A DNA stretch of 64,000 bases, from contig NC_081332.1 in assembly GCF_022539665.2 (NCBI RefSeq), positions 3,195,884 to 3,259,883 of the forward strand, written 5' to 3'. The notes beneath the pieces were generated by a model, which was not told where the DNA came from, did not search any database, and saw only the letters and a list, made by a program, of their open reading frames with translations. This document shows, piece by piece, positions 40,277 to 52,980 of this stretch. Both the position numbers and the translations under genes were made by a program. The stretch's first letter is position 1, and the number at the start of each line of letters is the position of its first letter. The DNA is from Daphnia carinata (lineage: Eukaryota; Arthropoda; Branchiopoda; Diplostraca; Daphniidae).

Positions 40277-41730
40277 GCAATTTACTGAATGTTATTTTTT
40301 TTCTTTTTACACAATGTATTGTACAGGACAGAATATACTGTACTTGGTACATGCCCACGTTGATCGGATCGATTCTCGGGGTGATCAGGCGGGCTGTTTT
40401 TGTTTTCGGGGTTTCTCGTGCGGGTTATGCGTTACTGTTTGGCTGTGTTGTATCTGGTTTTGTTCGTGTCGTATGTCGGTGTACGTAAACCAGCTGCAAG
40501 CGATAAATTGTTTACGAAAATGCAATCATTTTTCTGGCTGATCATCGGAAGGCTTTTTTTTTTATAATGTGGTTTCATCGAATCCGCCATCTTCTAAAAT
40601 GACGACAGGGTTATCGGTGTGGCCCAGGAACTGAGCCATGCCACCGCCTCGGTGTAGAAAATGTCTCTGACATCCCGCGACTGACCCATTCCAGGCATAG
40701 AGGAGGGTGGTGAGCCCCGGATCACAGCCAATCAGGTGTTTAGTGCCGGCTACTGCTTTCATTTCGCATTACGGCTTATTTGGAAAAGTATGACAACAAA
40801 GCATGAGGTATTTTCTGGCGCTTAACCAGCCAATCCACTTCTAGGGATATTACCCTATTTAGGGGGATTTAAGGAAAATTTTTGGAATCTAGGATGTAGT
40901 TTTGGGAATCTAGGGTTTCAAGGATTGTCCAGGGCCTATTTAATTTTCTTGGGATTTCTGGGGATTTTGAGATTATTGACCCAACCGCTGTTGCCTTTGG
41001 CGCCTCTATGCAACTTCAAAAGTAAAATGTTCCTCAATAAGAGCCACCAAGCGGGCAACGTTGAACGGTGTGCTTTTCAGAAAGTAACAGGGATTTTTCT
41101 AGGGATTTTATTTTTTTTAAATAGGGATTTGTGTCCCCAGTCTGGCAACGTTCTAGGGATACCACTTTGCGGAAAGTGGAAACACTGCGCTTAACTGACA
41201 AGAAAGAAAAAGGCTTTCTTCATTCGGACGCAAAATTTTTAGTCAAGAGGTGAGAAAAAAAAATATCTGGTACCGTAACATAGGTTAGGATTAACGTATA
41301 ACTTAACCCGTAGATTCCTACAAGTAATTTCCGTTCATTGGCCTGTCTGACAAATACTGGTTATTTCCATCTCTTGTCAGCCAAAAATGAAGCATGGCAT
41401 TCAAAAGAGCCGTTTCTTCTGTGAGTTAACATCCAGCATAAGCAAGGTGAGCTTAAACATGTGGATCTTTTGTAACTGCTTATAAATGATATTTTGAATT
41501 GGTTGTGTCAGTCACAGGGTGTGGGGCTTTGCTTCCCATTTGTGGACTGGCATTATTCATGTGCAGTGAAAACATAAATTAGGATGAAGAGAGTTGCATG
41601 GGTTGTGATCACTCTGATCATCCTCTAGGTCTATGTGGCTAAAATTTAAAAATATTGCAATTTCTAAATTTTTTGGTTTTATGTTTTTCATAATGCACCA
41701 CAACATAAGTTATTTACCAAACAAAAGACT
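40277..41730. other. Intergenic; clusters of GGGAT-type words, no gene seen
   Basis: The stretch after the transporter pseudogene holds no recognisable coding region. Between 40840 and 41165 short words such as CTAGGGAT, AGGGATT and GGGGATTT recur many times without a fixed period. The rest is plain AT-rich sequence. Confidence 0.5.
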
Positions 41731-41734
41731 AGAT

Positions 41735-44700
41735 ATGGTTGCAGAGAAACGAGCCATTTGCTGCACTTGCATTCAGGTAATCTTAGCAGCATTTTATTGA
41801 AATTTCAGCATATTTTTTCCAGCTCGAACACTTGGCTGGTTACCTGATGATAGATAGATTAACTTCTTTTTCTTTATCTGTTGCGCAGGACTTAAGGGGA
41901 TATAGAAAAAGGCACCTGCTAATGTATCTGTAAGATGCGGTGTAGCCATTTTACATCTTCAGTACTTACCACATTCATATTACATTGATCCTTACTTTGC
42001 TAATAGCATTGAACATCATTTGGATCAACAAGTAATGATAAAGGTAAATATTGTCTTTTTCTTGTATGACATTGAAATTTAAAAATTACATATATATTAA
42101 ATAAAACAATACAAAGCACGTTGTCATCGTTATGTTATAGGTAATTGCGTGACATGGACATGTAAGTTACGGAATTGCTTAGTAATATTCTTACCCAGTT
42201 ACAAGTTAATTTATTTCATTAAATTTATAAGTTATTTTTCTTGGTACCAAATCAACGCCATTTCAAAGAAAAAATTGTATTTACATGCAAAAGTACCAGA
42301 ATAATATGACAAATATTGACAATGATAATTATTCTTCACAGGTAACAGTGATTTGCCAACGCCATCTCTATCACTAAAGTGTACTGGCGGTTTAGTACTG
42401 AACAGCCTGTGCTGGTATACTTTTTGCTTAAATTTAGAGAACTTACAGTCCATCATATTCCAATTTATTTATTGCGTATATTCTAATCAGAACTAATTTA
42501 ATTGCCTTAAATTCAATTCACTAAACGTTCATTTGGGCCCTTGCGTGTAAAAATTTTACAACAGGGCGATGTTTATAACAATTCCGCCTATTGGGCTTCC
42601 TCTCTTCTCATTGCCAGTGAACGGCCAATCATCAACGACCTTTTGTGTACTGAACTACAGGCGTCTGCAAAATTCCATACGGTGTGGAACGAAAAAAGTG
42701 CTCGTGTTGGAGGTGTAAAAAGCCGTAAGAATAATTTCTCATTTTCTTTTTTTTTTCGTTATGCAAGTGAGCTTAGATTTTTATCTTTTACCACGTTTTT
42801 GAACTGTTGGTATATTGGTATGCAAGATGAAACTTAATTGAAAACATTTTCTACTGTGTTTCCCATGCTTATTGCAGTGTCTTCAGTTGACCCCTAGAAT
42901 CCGGGAATTAGTCACGCACATCTAATCTGACTTGAATCTTTCAGGTTGCGTGGAAGGATATTATGAAAAAGACTTAACTTTCACCGTAGCCTTCCCAATC
43001 CAAGTGATTTTCGTCTTGCCTGAAATAGTGAAGGAAAAAAGGGGTCACATCAGGCTTCATCTCCGCTCAGTGACATGGACGATGAAGAATGCATTGTTGG
43101 GAAAATTCTCGGTCTGAGGTTAGTTTGGAAATTTATCTAACTGTGTACATTAATATAAATTGACAGTCTTGTGATTATAACTTAATCTGAAATATCATAT
43201 TAGGAGAAGGATGGTGAAGTTGGGTACTTGCTGATAGGAATTGGTGTTTAAAACGATGGCAATACTTGGGAGCCCAAGAAAATCTTTATTGTAATAATTT
43301 GATTGCAGCATTTGAAAGCAAATGTCTATCGTTGACTGAGAATCCTGAAAACAAGCTAAGCCAAGAGAAGAAAATTGTGAAGAAAAAAAGAACTAAAGCA
43401 CAGTTTGTTTCAAATTCGTAACTAGAAGCAATGAACATCAAGATGTGGTCAGGAAATCTATAGTTTTCTAGATGTCACTATGGATGCCCAGTCTTCCAAC
43501 AGGATTTGATCGAAATGTAGAGGCGGAGAAATTTTAGGAGTGAGCGATGACGGTGGCGAAACTATATAGGTAACCGTTTCGTTTTGTGTTTTATTAAAAC
43601 TTCCCCATGTCATTTTCAGATATTTTTTTTTTAGATAGTTGTACGGATGCGTAAAGAATGATGATTGCAGGGCAAGAGAATTTTCTTTTATACAATACTT
43701 TTCTATTTTTATTGTTATAAATATTGTCTTTTTAGCCGTTGAATGTAGCTGGAACAGAACACATTCGAATTGCAGCATCAGGATATCAGGGTTGCTGGAC
43801 GATTAAATGTCGCTGTGTGTGGATACAGATATTGTGTCTCGTTTTTAACCCTAAATTATTTCTGGGATAATAACTTTACTATTAATACTATAAATTAGAT
43901 GAATAACACTTGAACAGCTTTTCAGGTTCTAAGAAACAGTTAAGATAATCGTGTATTTTGTATACATTTCTTTATAGCCTATCACTAATGTAAATTCTGA
44001 TGCTGTATATAAGGTCGTCCCGGGGTTGGTAATCATATTATGCAATATGTGATTTAATGTTTTAGTCCAAGCTTGACCGGAATCACTAACATATTGGATG
44101 AAAACTACCATATTAAACAATTGGTAAGTGAAATAATAGTAATAAGAAATGTAAAGTACATTGCCAGTAACAAATGTTTTATCCCACTAAATGGATAATA
44201 ATTGTACTAATATTTATCCACCGTTTAGCTTTGTAACCCGTAGACTTTTTACTTTGCTGATGTTTTAGTGTTCAGGACAACTTGGTGTGTGACATAACAT
44301 ACAAAACAGTTGAAATATAAAGTAGATCCAGATGTGCATCGAAAACTTTTCGGCAATGTTTTGCAGGTACAAGAACTACACTAACATATTTTTATGGTAT
44401 TGATAAAGATTGTCAATGCTTAATAAATTTACATTCAGGAGTAGGAGGTCAGTGTGAATTAACGTACATGATTACGTGATGAAAACCAGCAATAATGCAA
44501 CCTAGCAGACACAGTGAACATACACTATGGTACTATAATTTTTTTTAATAACTAGTGGTACTTAACAATTTTCAATTCCTCATTTGATGCAGGTTGAAAG
44601 ACGGTCCGGGCAAACTCTTCAGCACCTACCCGCACACGGACTGGAAAATGGTCGTTCCTTAAAGAAATGGAATACTATCGGTAAGAGTTTGAATTGATTC

Positions 44701-44787
44701 AAAATTAGTTTGCTAACATAGATTTAGAGCTAATTTAATAGAAGTTAAGATATCTTCTTACTTTCTACAATTATAAGGACAATGAAG
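41735..44787 (+). repeat. Copy A of a low-copy element (diverged)
   Basis: The head of this copy (41735-42030: GAAACGAGCCATTTGCTGCA, then a block around AAGATGCGGTGTAGCC) matches 59325-59600. The body from about 42110 is colinear with 45415 onward: 42130-42360 matches 45435-45650, 43635-43880 matches 46670-46920, and 44590-44787 matches 47915-48110. It is clearly more diverged than B and C are from each other. No long reading frame and no transposase or reverse-transcriptase motif is visible. Several blocks begin after TGCAG-type acceptors, so a spliced non-coding transcript or a decayed gene is possible. Confidence 0.75.
43836..44207 (+). repeat. Left arm of a 0.37-kb inverted repeat
   Basis: The reverse complement of this segment is found at 44788-45158 with only scattered differences. 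The spacer is about 580 bp. Each arm carries a mirrored 63-codon open frame of no recognised family. Within the copy-A element this arm sits in its normal place, because it aligns to 46860-47215 of copy B. Confidence 0.85.
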
Positions 44788-45158
44788 TACAATTATTATC
44801 CATGTAGTGGGATAAAACATTTGTTACTGGCAATGTACTTTACATTTCTTATTACTATTATTTCACTTACCAATTGTTAAATATGGTAGTTTTCATCCAA
44901 TATGTTAGTGATTCCGGTCAAGCTTGGACTAAAACATTAAATCACATACTGCATAATATGATTATCAACCCTGGGATGACCCTATATAAAGCATCAGAAT
45001 TTACATTAGTGATAGGCTATAAAGAAATGTATACAAAATACACGATTATCATAACCGCTTGTTAGAACCTGAAAAGCTGTTCAACTGCTAGTCATCTAAT
45101 TCATAGTGTTAGTAGTAAAGTTATTATCCCAGAAATAATTTAGGGATAAAAATGAGAC
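44788..45158 (-). repeat. Right arm of the 0.37-kb inverted repeat
   Basis: This is an inverted second copy of 43836-44207, placed exactly where the similarity of copy A to copy B ends (the base after AATGAA near 44787). It therefore looks like an added inverted duplication and not part of the ancestral element. Confidence 0.85.
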
Positions 45159-45311
45159 AAAAATCTTAATTTTAGTACAATCGATGAAACTCTGTGGCAG
45201 CATTTTGAGTCCGGTGGCCGAATTTTCTCCGCAACTGTGGCCCGAAAAAAGGATCCGAAAAACCCTGGTCAATATTTGTCTATGGGTTATGGATGTTTTA
45301 TCCCACTTGTG

Positions 45312-48300
45312 TAGTTATTAGCTCTGCTGTTGCCCAGTTTCGGAATTTTATTGCACATCGTTCCCTGTCGAAATTGTCTGCTTCGTGCTGAGAACCTGTA
45401 TTTACGAAAAATACCTTGTCATCGTTGTTTTGTCGTAGGTAGTTGTGTGGAATGGGCATGTAGCTAACGAAATATTTTAGTAATAATATTGTTACCCGGA
45501 TTCAAGTTGAATTATATTCATCAAAATGATAAATTTTTTATTATGCTTGATACCAAATTAACATGATTTCCAAGAATAATTTGTATTTCCATGCAGGAGT
45601 ACCAGAGTAATGTGACAAACATTCACAATGGTGATTACTCTTCACAGAGCTAACATTTAGTATGCTACTATTATATGTTTTATAAATTTAGTTATAATTT
45701 AATTCAGCTTTTTATTTAGTGGAATATAATTTATTTCAGTTTTTCTGATGCAGTTTGGAAGCCACTTGGAGTAAACTTTTCGTCAGGTACTCACAAAAAA
45801 CAGATTGGCAAATCTAACAAATGGTATGCAATGGGTAACAGTTTTATTACAGTTGGAAATAGTTTTTCCAAACATACATTCCGAACTCATTTTTAACACA
45901 GGTAACATATACTTGCATCACATGTGGGTGGGTGAGATTTTGTTCCAGGAATTTCAGGCGTTGCGACTGAAAGATTGGCGAGCCAAAGGACGCCCTGCCC
46001 TGTTTACCACAGCGTTGAAGGATTGATGTATCCACTGCAAAATCGCCACAGCTGGAACGTTTGTATCGGCGACAAGCACCCACCAGCAGCAGACGAAGTC
46101 CGAAGTGTGTGTACGTGCACGTGTGACTCGTTTGCCAACATCGTAATTCTCGAGCGAAAAGCGAGTATTTCGAGATTATTGTTGAAGTTGTGGGCAGTTC
46201 TTGGTCCATGTGTGATTCAACGTAAAGGTATGTGCAGCTTGCAATCGCCCAGTTTCTTGCTTTCCCATTTTTCCTTTAACAGTTTGACGCTTTCGACGTA
46301 AATACCCCGAGGAAAAGCGTCTTGCATTAAGTTGTTGAAAGTGTGGGTGAAGGACCGATTTTTGTAGCGTCATCCAAAGCTATTAGCAATGCTGTTGGAT
46401 GTCAGTATCATTTACGTTATTGCCTAGACTTTCATTGCCTTCTAAAATCGTCTGCTCGACGAAACTCTATTTGCAAAAATGCTTAAGTATCTTTCAGTGT
46501 TACTCCTGTTGAAGCCGAGGTGAATAGCTGAAACGCAAGTATCATTTCATCTCTTTTTTGCCTCATCATTGTACGGAAACTATGTTGGTAACCCTTTGTT
46601 TTGCGTTTTTGTGTTTTGTTAAAACTTCCCATATCATTTTCAAGTGAAATTTTTATTTGTTTTTAGGTAGCTGTACGGATGTGTAAAGAATGGTGGTTGC
46701 AGGTCATGAGAGCCATTCCTTTATACAATACCTTTCCATTTTTATTGCTTTAATTTTTGTCATTTTAGCCGCTGAATGTAGCTGGAACAGAACACATTCG
46801 AATTTTAACGTCAAGACATCTGGCTGGTTGGACGATTAAACATCCCTCTGTGGGGACACAGACATTGCGTCTAGTTTTTATCTGTAGATTATTTCTGAGA
46901 TAATAACTTTGTCACCAACACCGTGACTTTGATAACCAGCAGTTGAACAGCCTTTCAATTCCAAACAAAAGGAGTCATGGTAATTGTATGTTTTGTATAC
47001 ATTTCTGTATAAACTATCACTTATCTAGATTTACTCAATTGACATGACACTCTATATGGCTGGCATTGGAGTAGCTAATGCTGTTCATATGCAGAATATG
47101 TCACTGAGAAGGGGTTCTATTATGGTAGGAGTACCATGTTTTACTACAGGCTGACCAGAATCACAAACACATTGATTGAAAACTATCATCAGTTCCAACA
47201 ATTGGTAAGTAAAATAATAATAGTAAGAATACAAAATTGTAATAATATTCTAATGGTAAGAAAATACTTTGGAATTGTTGTTGGGAAAAAACGACAATTT
47301 ATAATATAAATTGGAGTACCAAACGTATTGTTTACTACCATATGGGTTACGTAATTATTAACATTAATATATAATTTTTCGTAGTTATTGTATTACAGAA
47401 GTATTGAAAATTTATTTTTTAACTTGTTTATGGTAAGGTACAATATATATCAACTTTGATTGTTTGTTATCCTACCAAATCGAAAATAATTGTACTTTTT
47501 ACTTTGTTTAATTGTACTTTGTAAATTATAGGTTTTTTTTGCTTTGCTTATTTGTTAGTGAACAGAACTATTTTTTGGCTTAGTGTAACATTAAATAATT
47601 TAACAGTTATTCAAAGTCGAACAGTTGAAATATCAAGTAGATTCACATATGCAGGTAATACGTTAAAATAGTGTTTTGCAGGTACAAGAATTACACATAC
47701 ATATTTAAACTTTATTGATAAGATTTTCGATGTTTAATAATTTCTATTTACATTCAGAAGTAACCGGTTAGTAATGTGAATTAAAGGACATGACTATATG
47801 ATGAATACCAGCAGTGATGAAACCTAAGAGTAGCAACAAACATAAAAAGTATGGTACTATAAATTTTTTAAATAATTAGTGGTACTTAAGAAATTTCAAT
47901 ACCTCATTTGCTGCAGTTGAAAGGCAGCCAGAGTAAACACACCAGCATCTACTCATGGATTGAAAGGGTCGTTCCTAAAAGAAATGGAATGCTATTGGTA
48001 ACAGTTTGATTTAATTAAGAATTAGTTTACTAACATAGATTTAGAACTAAGTTAATTGAAGTAGAGATATCCTCTAACTTTCTACAATTAAAGAAGACAA
48101 TGAAGCTAGTTAGCATAAATTCAACTTACCTGATAAGCGAATCGATCGACGATGGTGATATAGTTGTGGTACATCTGTAGAGGCAAGACTCCGAACGAAT
48201 GTTAATATCTATCATCTAGACGACGCCTTAAATACTCGCAGACACGTGTCACATTATTGCTTTCCAGGAAGTAGAGCGTAGGGTAGAGGGACCTAATTCT

Positions 48301-49453
48301 GAAGGTCGATAGGTTGAAGGACAAATTTTTATTTCCAGGTGAGCCCGAGGTATAGCCATTCCCCATCGATTGACCTTAGGTTACTTTGAATTTTTTTTTT
48401 TGATTTTTTTTGTTTGTTTCCAAGTGCCTAAAACAGACGAAGAACCTCGGGCATACACAAAAAGGAGAGGGAAGGGGGGAGGAAGAAAAAAAAAAGAAGC
48501 TAGAAGCTCAGTAGCTCTTTCACCTGCACGCGGTGCACTAGTGTAGATTTGTTGCTTGCAATCCACGTCTAATTATTCCTAGAACTTTCGCACGTGCTCT
48601 TAGCTTTCGCAAATTGTAGATTCATCAATAACGCACTGCATCAGCACCTGGGTTAGCCTCTGCACTGGCCTTGATTAGTTGGGTAGTATAAGTCTAGATG
48701 AAATAGATTAAGTTAAGGATAAGTAGGCCTAAAGTTAAGTTAAGAGTAAGGCGTAAGCGTAGTCCACCTCAATTCGTTACCTTTGCACAACACTATCTCA
48801 GCCATTTTCTTTCACTGTTTTATGCAATTATTAACCGTAGTGGTCGTTCGCAAACTATTTTTTTCCTTACAAACAATTGTACATTTCAACTTCTTAACAC
48901 AATTTACACATGAACCGCCAATCCGGCCAATTTAAAAAAAAAAAAAAATTTTTCTCCATGTAACTGTAATTCGTGTACCTGATGTCTGTTAAAATTAAGA
49001 TGAAATTTGTTGCTGTTCAAATGTTAAAACAAAATTTTTTTTTCTCGTTTCTGTACAATCAGCAGGGTAATCTCTGGGGCTGAAGGGCAACGAAGATCGC
49101 CGTCGCAGCCATTGGAATACCGCCCAGGATTCTGAGGTATATATTTAAAAACTCGGTATCTCATCATGATTTTTTCTTTAAATTTTATGTGCCTAGGAAG
49201 GCCATAGCTCCACTGAAGAGGACCTTTGGACAACGAAGGTCATCACCAGGATTCTAGTCCAAAATTCCAAGGTATTCAAAAAATTGAAGTGCATTACTAT
49301 TCTATGTAGTAATTTGTGTATAGGAGGTTTGGCAACGCTACCGATGAGGATTACTGGACGTCGGGGATCACCGCTGGAGCCGCCAAGGATTGCCAGGTAT
49401 TACTTTCACAATTTAAAGTGTTTAATCGTGTTTCTTTATGTATTTAGGACGGT
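45312..49453 (+). repeat. Copy B of the low-copy element (matches copy C)
   Basis: From TAGTTATTA at 45312 to the array units near 49453 this segment is almost base-for-base the same as 59862-64000, at an offset near 14,550. In sampled 60-base lines the differences are one to three substitutions or small indels. It lacks the 'head' present in copies A and C. The similar frames at 45847-46209 and 60332-60755 exist only because of this duplication; no protein family is recognised in them. Confidence 0.92.
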
Positions 49454-50750
49454 CCACATCATCTCCGAGGTGGGCCACTCGACAACGAGGTTCGCTTTCG
49501 AAGCCTCCTGGAATTATCGCCCAAAATTGTGAAGTATTTAATTGAAAGTCTTAGGTTGTGATCTATGATTTTATTTTGTTTTTATGTATTTAGGAGGGCC
49601 TCACCATCATCGAAGAGGATGCTGGACATCGTGGATCGCCGCTGGAGTAACAAGATCGTCGCAATGGATATTTAAGGTATATGTTTTACACGTTTAAGTG
49701 TCTAAACATGTTTTTTAAATGTATTTAGGATGGCCCACATCATCACCGAAGAGGGTAACTGGACAACGAAGTACGCCATTGGAGCCACCAGGATCGTCGC
49801 TCAAAATTGTCACGTATTTTATCGAAAATTTTTACTGTCAATTCATTAACCATTAATTTAATTTGTTTTTATGTATTTAGGAGGGCGCCATCATCGCCGA
49901 GGAGGACCATTGGACAACGTGTTTCGCCGTCGGATTCACCAGGATGATCGCCCAAAATGGTCAAGTATTTAATTCAAAGTTATAAGTTTTACATTATGAT
50001 CTCATTTTGTTTTTATGTATTTAGGTGGGCCGCACCATCATAAGAGAGGATGCTGGACATCGAGATTCGCCGCTGTAGCAACGACATTGTCGGCATGGGT
50101 ATTGTGGGTTTTTTTAAAATTAACGCTAAGTGTTTAATCGTGCTTTTTGGGCTTCGAAGAGGGCTTCACCACCACCAAAAAGGACGCTGGAGCATCGATA
50201 TCGTCGCCGTGGATGTTTCAGGTATATCACTTACTCGTATAATTGTGTATTCATGTTTTTGTTTTGTAATTAGGAGGGTTCCATCATCGCCGAAGAGGAT
50301 TACTAGACTACGAGGTTCGTCGTCGGAGCTACCAGCATCGTCGCCCAACATTGTCAAGTATTTCATTGAAAGTCTTAAGTCTTACACCACTAATTTATTT
50401 TGTTTTTTATGTGTTTACGAGGGCGGCATCATCGCCGAAGAGGATCACTGGCCAGCGTGGTTTGCCGTAGGAGGCACCAGTATCGTCACCCAAAATCGTC
50501 AAGTATTTCATTCAAAGTTATACGTTTTACACTATGATCTCATCTTGTTATGTATTTAGAAGGGCCATACCACCATCTGAGAGGATGCTGGACATCGAGA
50601 AGCGCCGCTGGAGCAACGAGATTATCGCAATGGATGTTTCAGGTATATTTCTTTACATGTTTATTTGCCTAACCATGTTTTTTTATGTATTTAGGAGGGC
50701 TCCGTCGTTGTCGAATAGGACCACTGGACGTCGTAGGGTGTCGTTGGAGC
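49064..50750 (+). repeat. Tandem array of about 13 exon-like units
   Basis: Each unit has about 70-90 GC-richer bases framed by AT-rich spacers. Units start at a TTTATGTATTTAG-like acceptor followed by GAGGG, contain GAAGAGGAT and a CTGGACA core, and end at CAAGTATTT or CAGGTATAT donor-like sequences. Starts are near 49064, 49195, 49321, 49446, 49591, 49727, 49879, 50023, 50155, 50272, 50427, 50558 and 50694. Two unit types can be told apart: one ending in a CCCAAAATTGTCAAGTATTT-like end, the other in an ATGGATGTTTCAGGTATAT-like end. In one frame the first type reads W..xFAVGATRIVAQN and the other MLDIExRRWSNxI, but stops occur in several units. I see no known protein family. It could be a decayed repeat-exon gene, a structured non-coding transcript or a minisatellite that keeps splice-like edges. 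Confidence 0.75.
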
Positions 50751-50769
50751 AACGGAAATCGCTGCCCAT

Positions 50770-52840
50770 CCCGTCGTACACGCCCATTAGGTCGATGGGG
50801 AAAAAATATGGTACGGTTGAGTATTGCCTAATTGGCATTTTTCTACTTTATTCCATGTTACTCGTGTGTTTTACAAATATGTTGCTCTTGTCCTATATTC
50901 CTTACCTTTATTTTTCCTTATGCATGACGGCTTAGTTTTAACTTTGACTGAGCACGCAAATTCACTACACCTGTACCCGACGGTTCACTCACGGTTTGTT
51001 TGCTTTTTTGCACCGGGTTGGGGTTAGCGTATCAGGTAATGTAGGCCTGCTCACATTGGTTTCAGGCCAAGGATTTAGTTGGTGCAGGTTTACTAACACT
51101 TACTACTTCTAAAATAAAAAGTAAAACAAAATAAATCTATTTTATGTCTGCATACTCTTCTTTTGAGTATGGTTTCTTGACTTGAGTAATATATAAATCG
51201 CGTGCGATCGGGTTGTAAACCCCGATTTGACAACCCGACAAAACGTGATGGGGCAGCAACCGTTCCGACCTGTCGCATAGGCAAGAATGAAAAACCCGCT
51301 GAACAAGAAATCGGTTCGAGCGATACGGGTTAGTGAGGTATAGTTCAGCATGCGACTATACAATACTAATATGTAAAGCCTTGACCACAGAAATCACCGG
51401 AGTCTTAGAAATCCTCCTTGATCGCGGAATTCAGACCAGAATCGTGAGTTGCATTTCATTTAATTCATTTCATTTCATTAAAAAAAAAAAAATAAGCTCA
51501 GTAGCTGGTTTACCTGCAAACGATATGCATTAATGTAGATCATCGCGGCAAAAGACGGTGTAGTGATTCAGAGAATTTTCATACGCCCATGTAGTTTTCG
51601 TCTACAAGCTGGATATGTTCTTTTTTTTTTGTGTACAAACTGGCTAGAATGACAAAGCTGTTAAATGAACTAGGAATTTGTATATTGGAAAGTGGGGCAT
51701 ACTATGCTGGATTTAAAATTAATGCCCAACGAAGAAAGATATTAGGGAAAGATTATTAAGAAAGGAAATTATTCACAAAATATATCTTTCTGATTGGGTT
51801 TATTTAATACACCAGCCCAGGGGAAAGGAAATGATATTGCTAAAAATAATACAAATAATCGATGGAAAATATATAGCACTTCTAACGAGTGGGATGGGGG
51901 ATATTGGTACTTCATTAATTGTTGACTGTGAATCTTGATTAATGATAAGTATATAGTTACGTCATTTCGCTGTTTAATAGTTGAACCGTATAAATCGGTA
52001 TTTTAAAAATTATAGGGGTTTAGCTTATTGAAAATGTATTACAAATTAAATATGACGAACGTTAATAGTAATGACGCTTAATATTATATTAATGTAATTT
52101 TATGAATACTAATCGCCTTCAAAAAAAATCATCGCTTGTGTTCGGGTTGCGTGTCCGATAAAAATGAACATGGAGTTAATAAAAAACAGCTTATTACTCG
52201 CTACACAAATTGTGATCCAACGGGCGGTTTTATTAAAGAAATTAGATGTTTTACAACGCTGTTAAACATGTTTCACATGAAGCTACTGAATCTTATCCGT
52301 GACATTGCAGAAAGTTGTTAAACTGTGGCAAAACTTGTACTTAGGTTTAACATTGCATAACTCTGTCAAAATGTAATGTTATAATATCAGTAAAAAAAAT
52401 TTAACTTATCTTGCAACAAATGAAACTATGTGACGTCAACAAATGTACACTGTCTTGTGCAAAGAAACTCTTCATAGAAAAACTGGGTGATAAAAACTTA
52501 AGTTCTTGTATGTAGTACTTGTAAATTTTGTGGGGTTTGTCTCTCGTTGAATTTATTGTTTTTTTATTTTTTCTGCTGTCTGTATGTGTTGTGTTTTGAT
52601 GTCTCCTTTGTCCTAGCGTTTGATTTGCGAAAGGTTAGTAAGTTTTAATGTAATGACGATTATATTGTGATTTAACCTCGTGTATATTAGAAGTACCGAT
52701 TTAAGTTTTCGTTTATAGTCTGTATTTTTATCACCAGGGAAACATATACATATTCATTTTACACAATTTATTATAACTGAAACATTTACACAATTGACAC
52801 TACATACAACAACTATACACAATTTGACACCCATTGAATT
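50770..52840. other. AT-rich intergenic stretch; no gene seen
   Basis: There is no recognisable coding content. A hairpin with a 9-bp perfect stem (TCGGGTTGT paired with ACAACCCGA, 13-base loop) lies at about 51209-51239. An A run at 51480-51491 is followed by a short block (AGCTCAGTAGCT, then ACCTGCA) related to sequences at 48505-48570 and 63055-63115. Confidence 0.5.
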
Positions 52841-52843
52841 TTC

Positions 52844-52914
52844 CGTAACTATAGGGTATTGAACCCTAATATTCGGCGTAGCTTGCCGATGCTCAACCAT
52901 TGAGCTATAATCAC
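52844..52914 (-). tRNA. tRNA-like sequence with full cloverleaf; anticodon-loop reading GCT, atypical
   Basis: All four arms pair on the minus strand. The acceptor is GTGATTA with TAGTTAC (seven pairs, two of them wobble). The D-stem is GCTC with GAGC, the anticodon stem is TCGGC with GCCGA (perfect), and the T-stem is TAGGG with CCCTA (perfect) around a TTCAATA loop. The variable loop is four bases. The anticodon loop AAGCTAC would place GCT (serine) at 34-36. However, the usual T33 is A, and the long variable arm of serine tRNAs is missing. I therefore read it as a tRNA-derived gene or SINE head of uncertain function rather than a normal tRNA-Ser. Confidence 0.6.
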
Positions 52915-52980
52915 TTTCCATTTCAATGTTTTATACCTTGAGTCAACACACGAAAATATTGTATAGTTAATGTTTTAATC

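Noticed and set aside
43929-45065. Mirrored 63-codon frames beginning with NMVVFIQYVSD as a real gene pair
   Set aside because: They are the two arms of an inverted repeat. The aligned part of copy B does not keep the frame, so a conserved protein is unlikely.
45847-46209. 120-codon minus frame (repeated at 60332-60755) as a conserved protein
   Set aside because: The second instance is only the recent duplication. The frame is broken differently in the two copies, and no motif is present.
48381-48566. 61-codon minus frame repeated at 62924-63115
   Set aside because: It lies within the B/C duplication and across pyrimidine tracts, and no protein family is recognised.
49064-50750. The cassette array as a CRISPR array
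   Set aside because: Units and spacers are both repeated and diverged and carry eukaryotic splice-like edges. No cas genes are present and the window is clearly eukaryotic.
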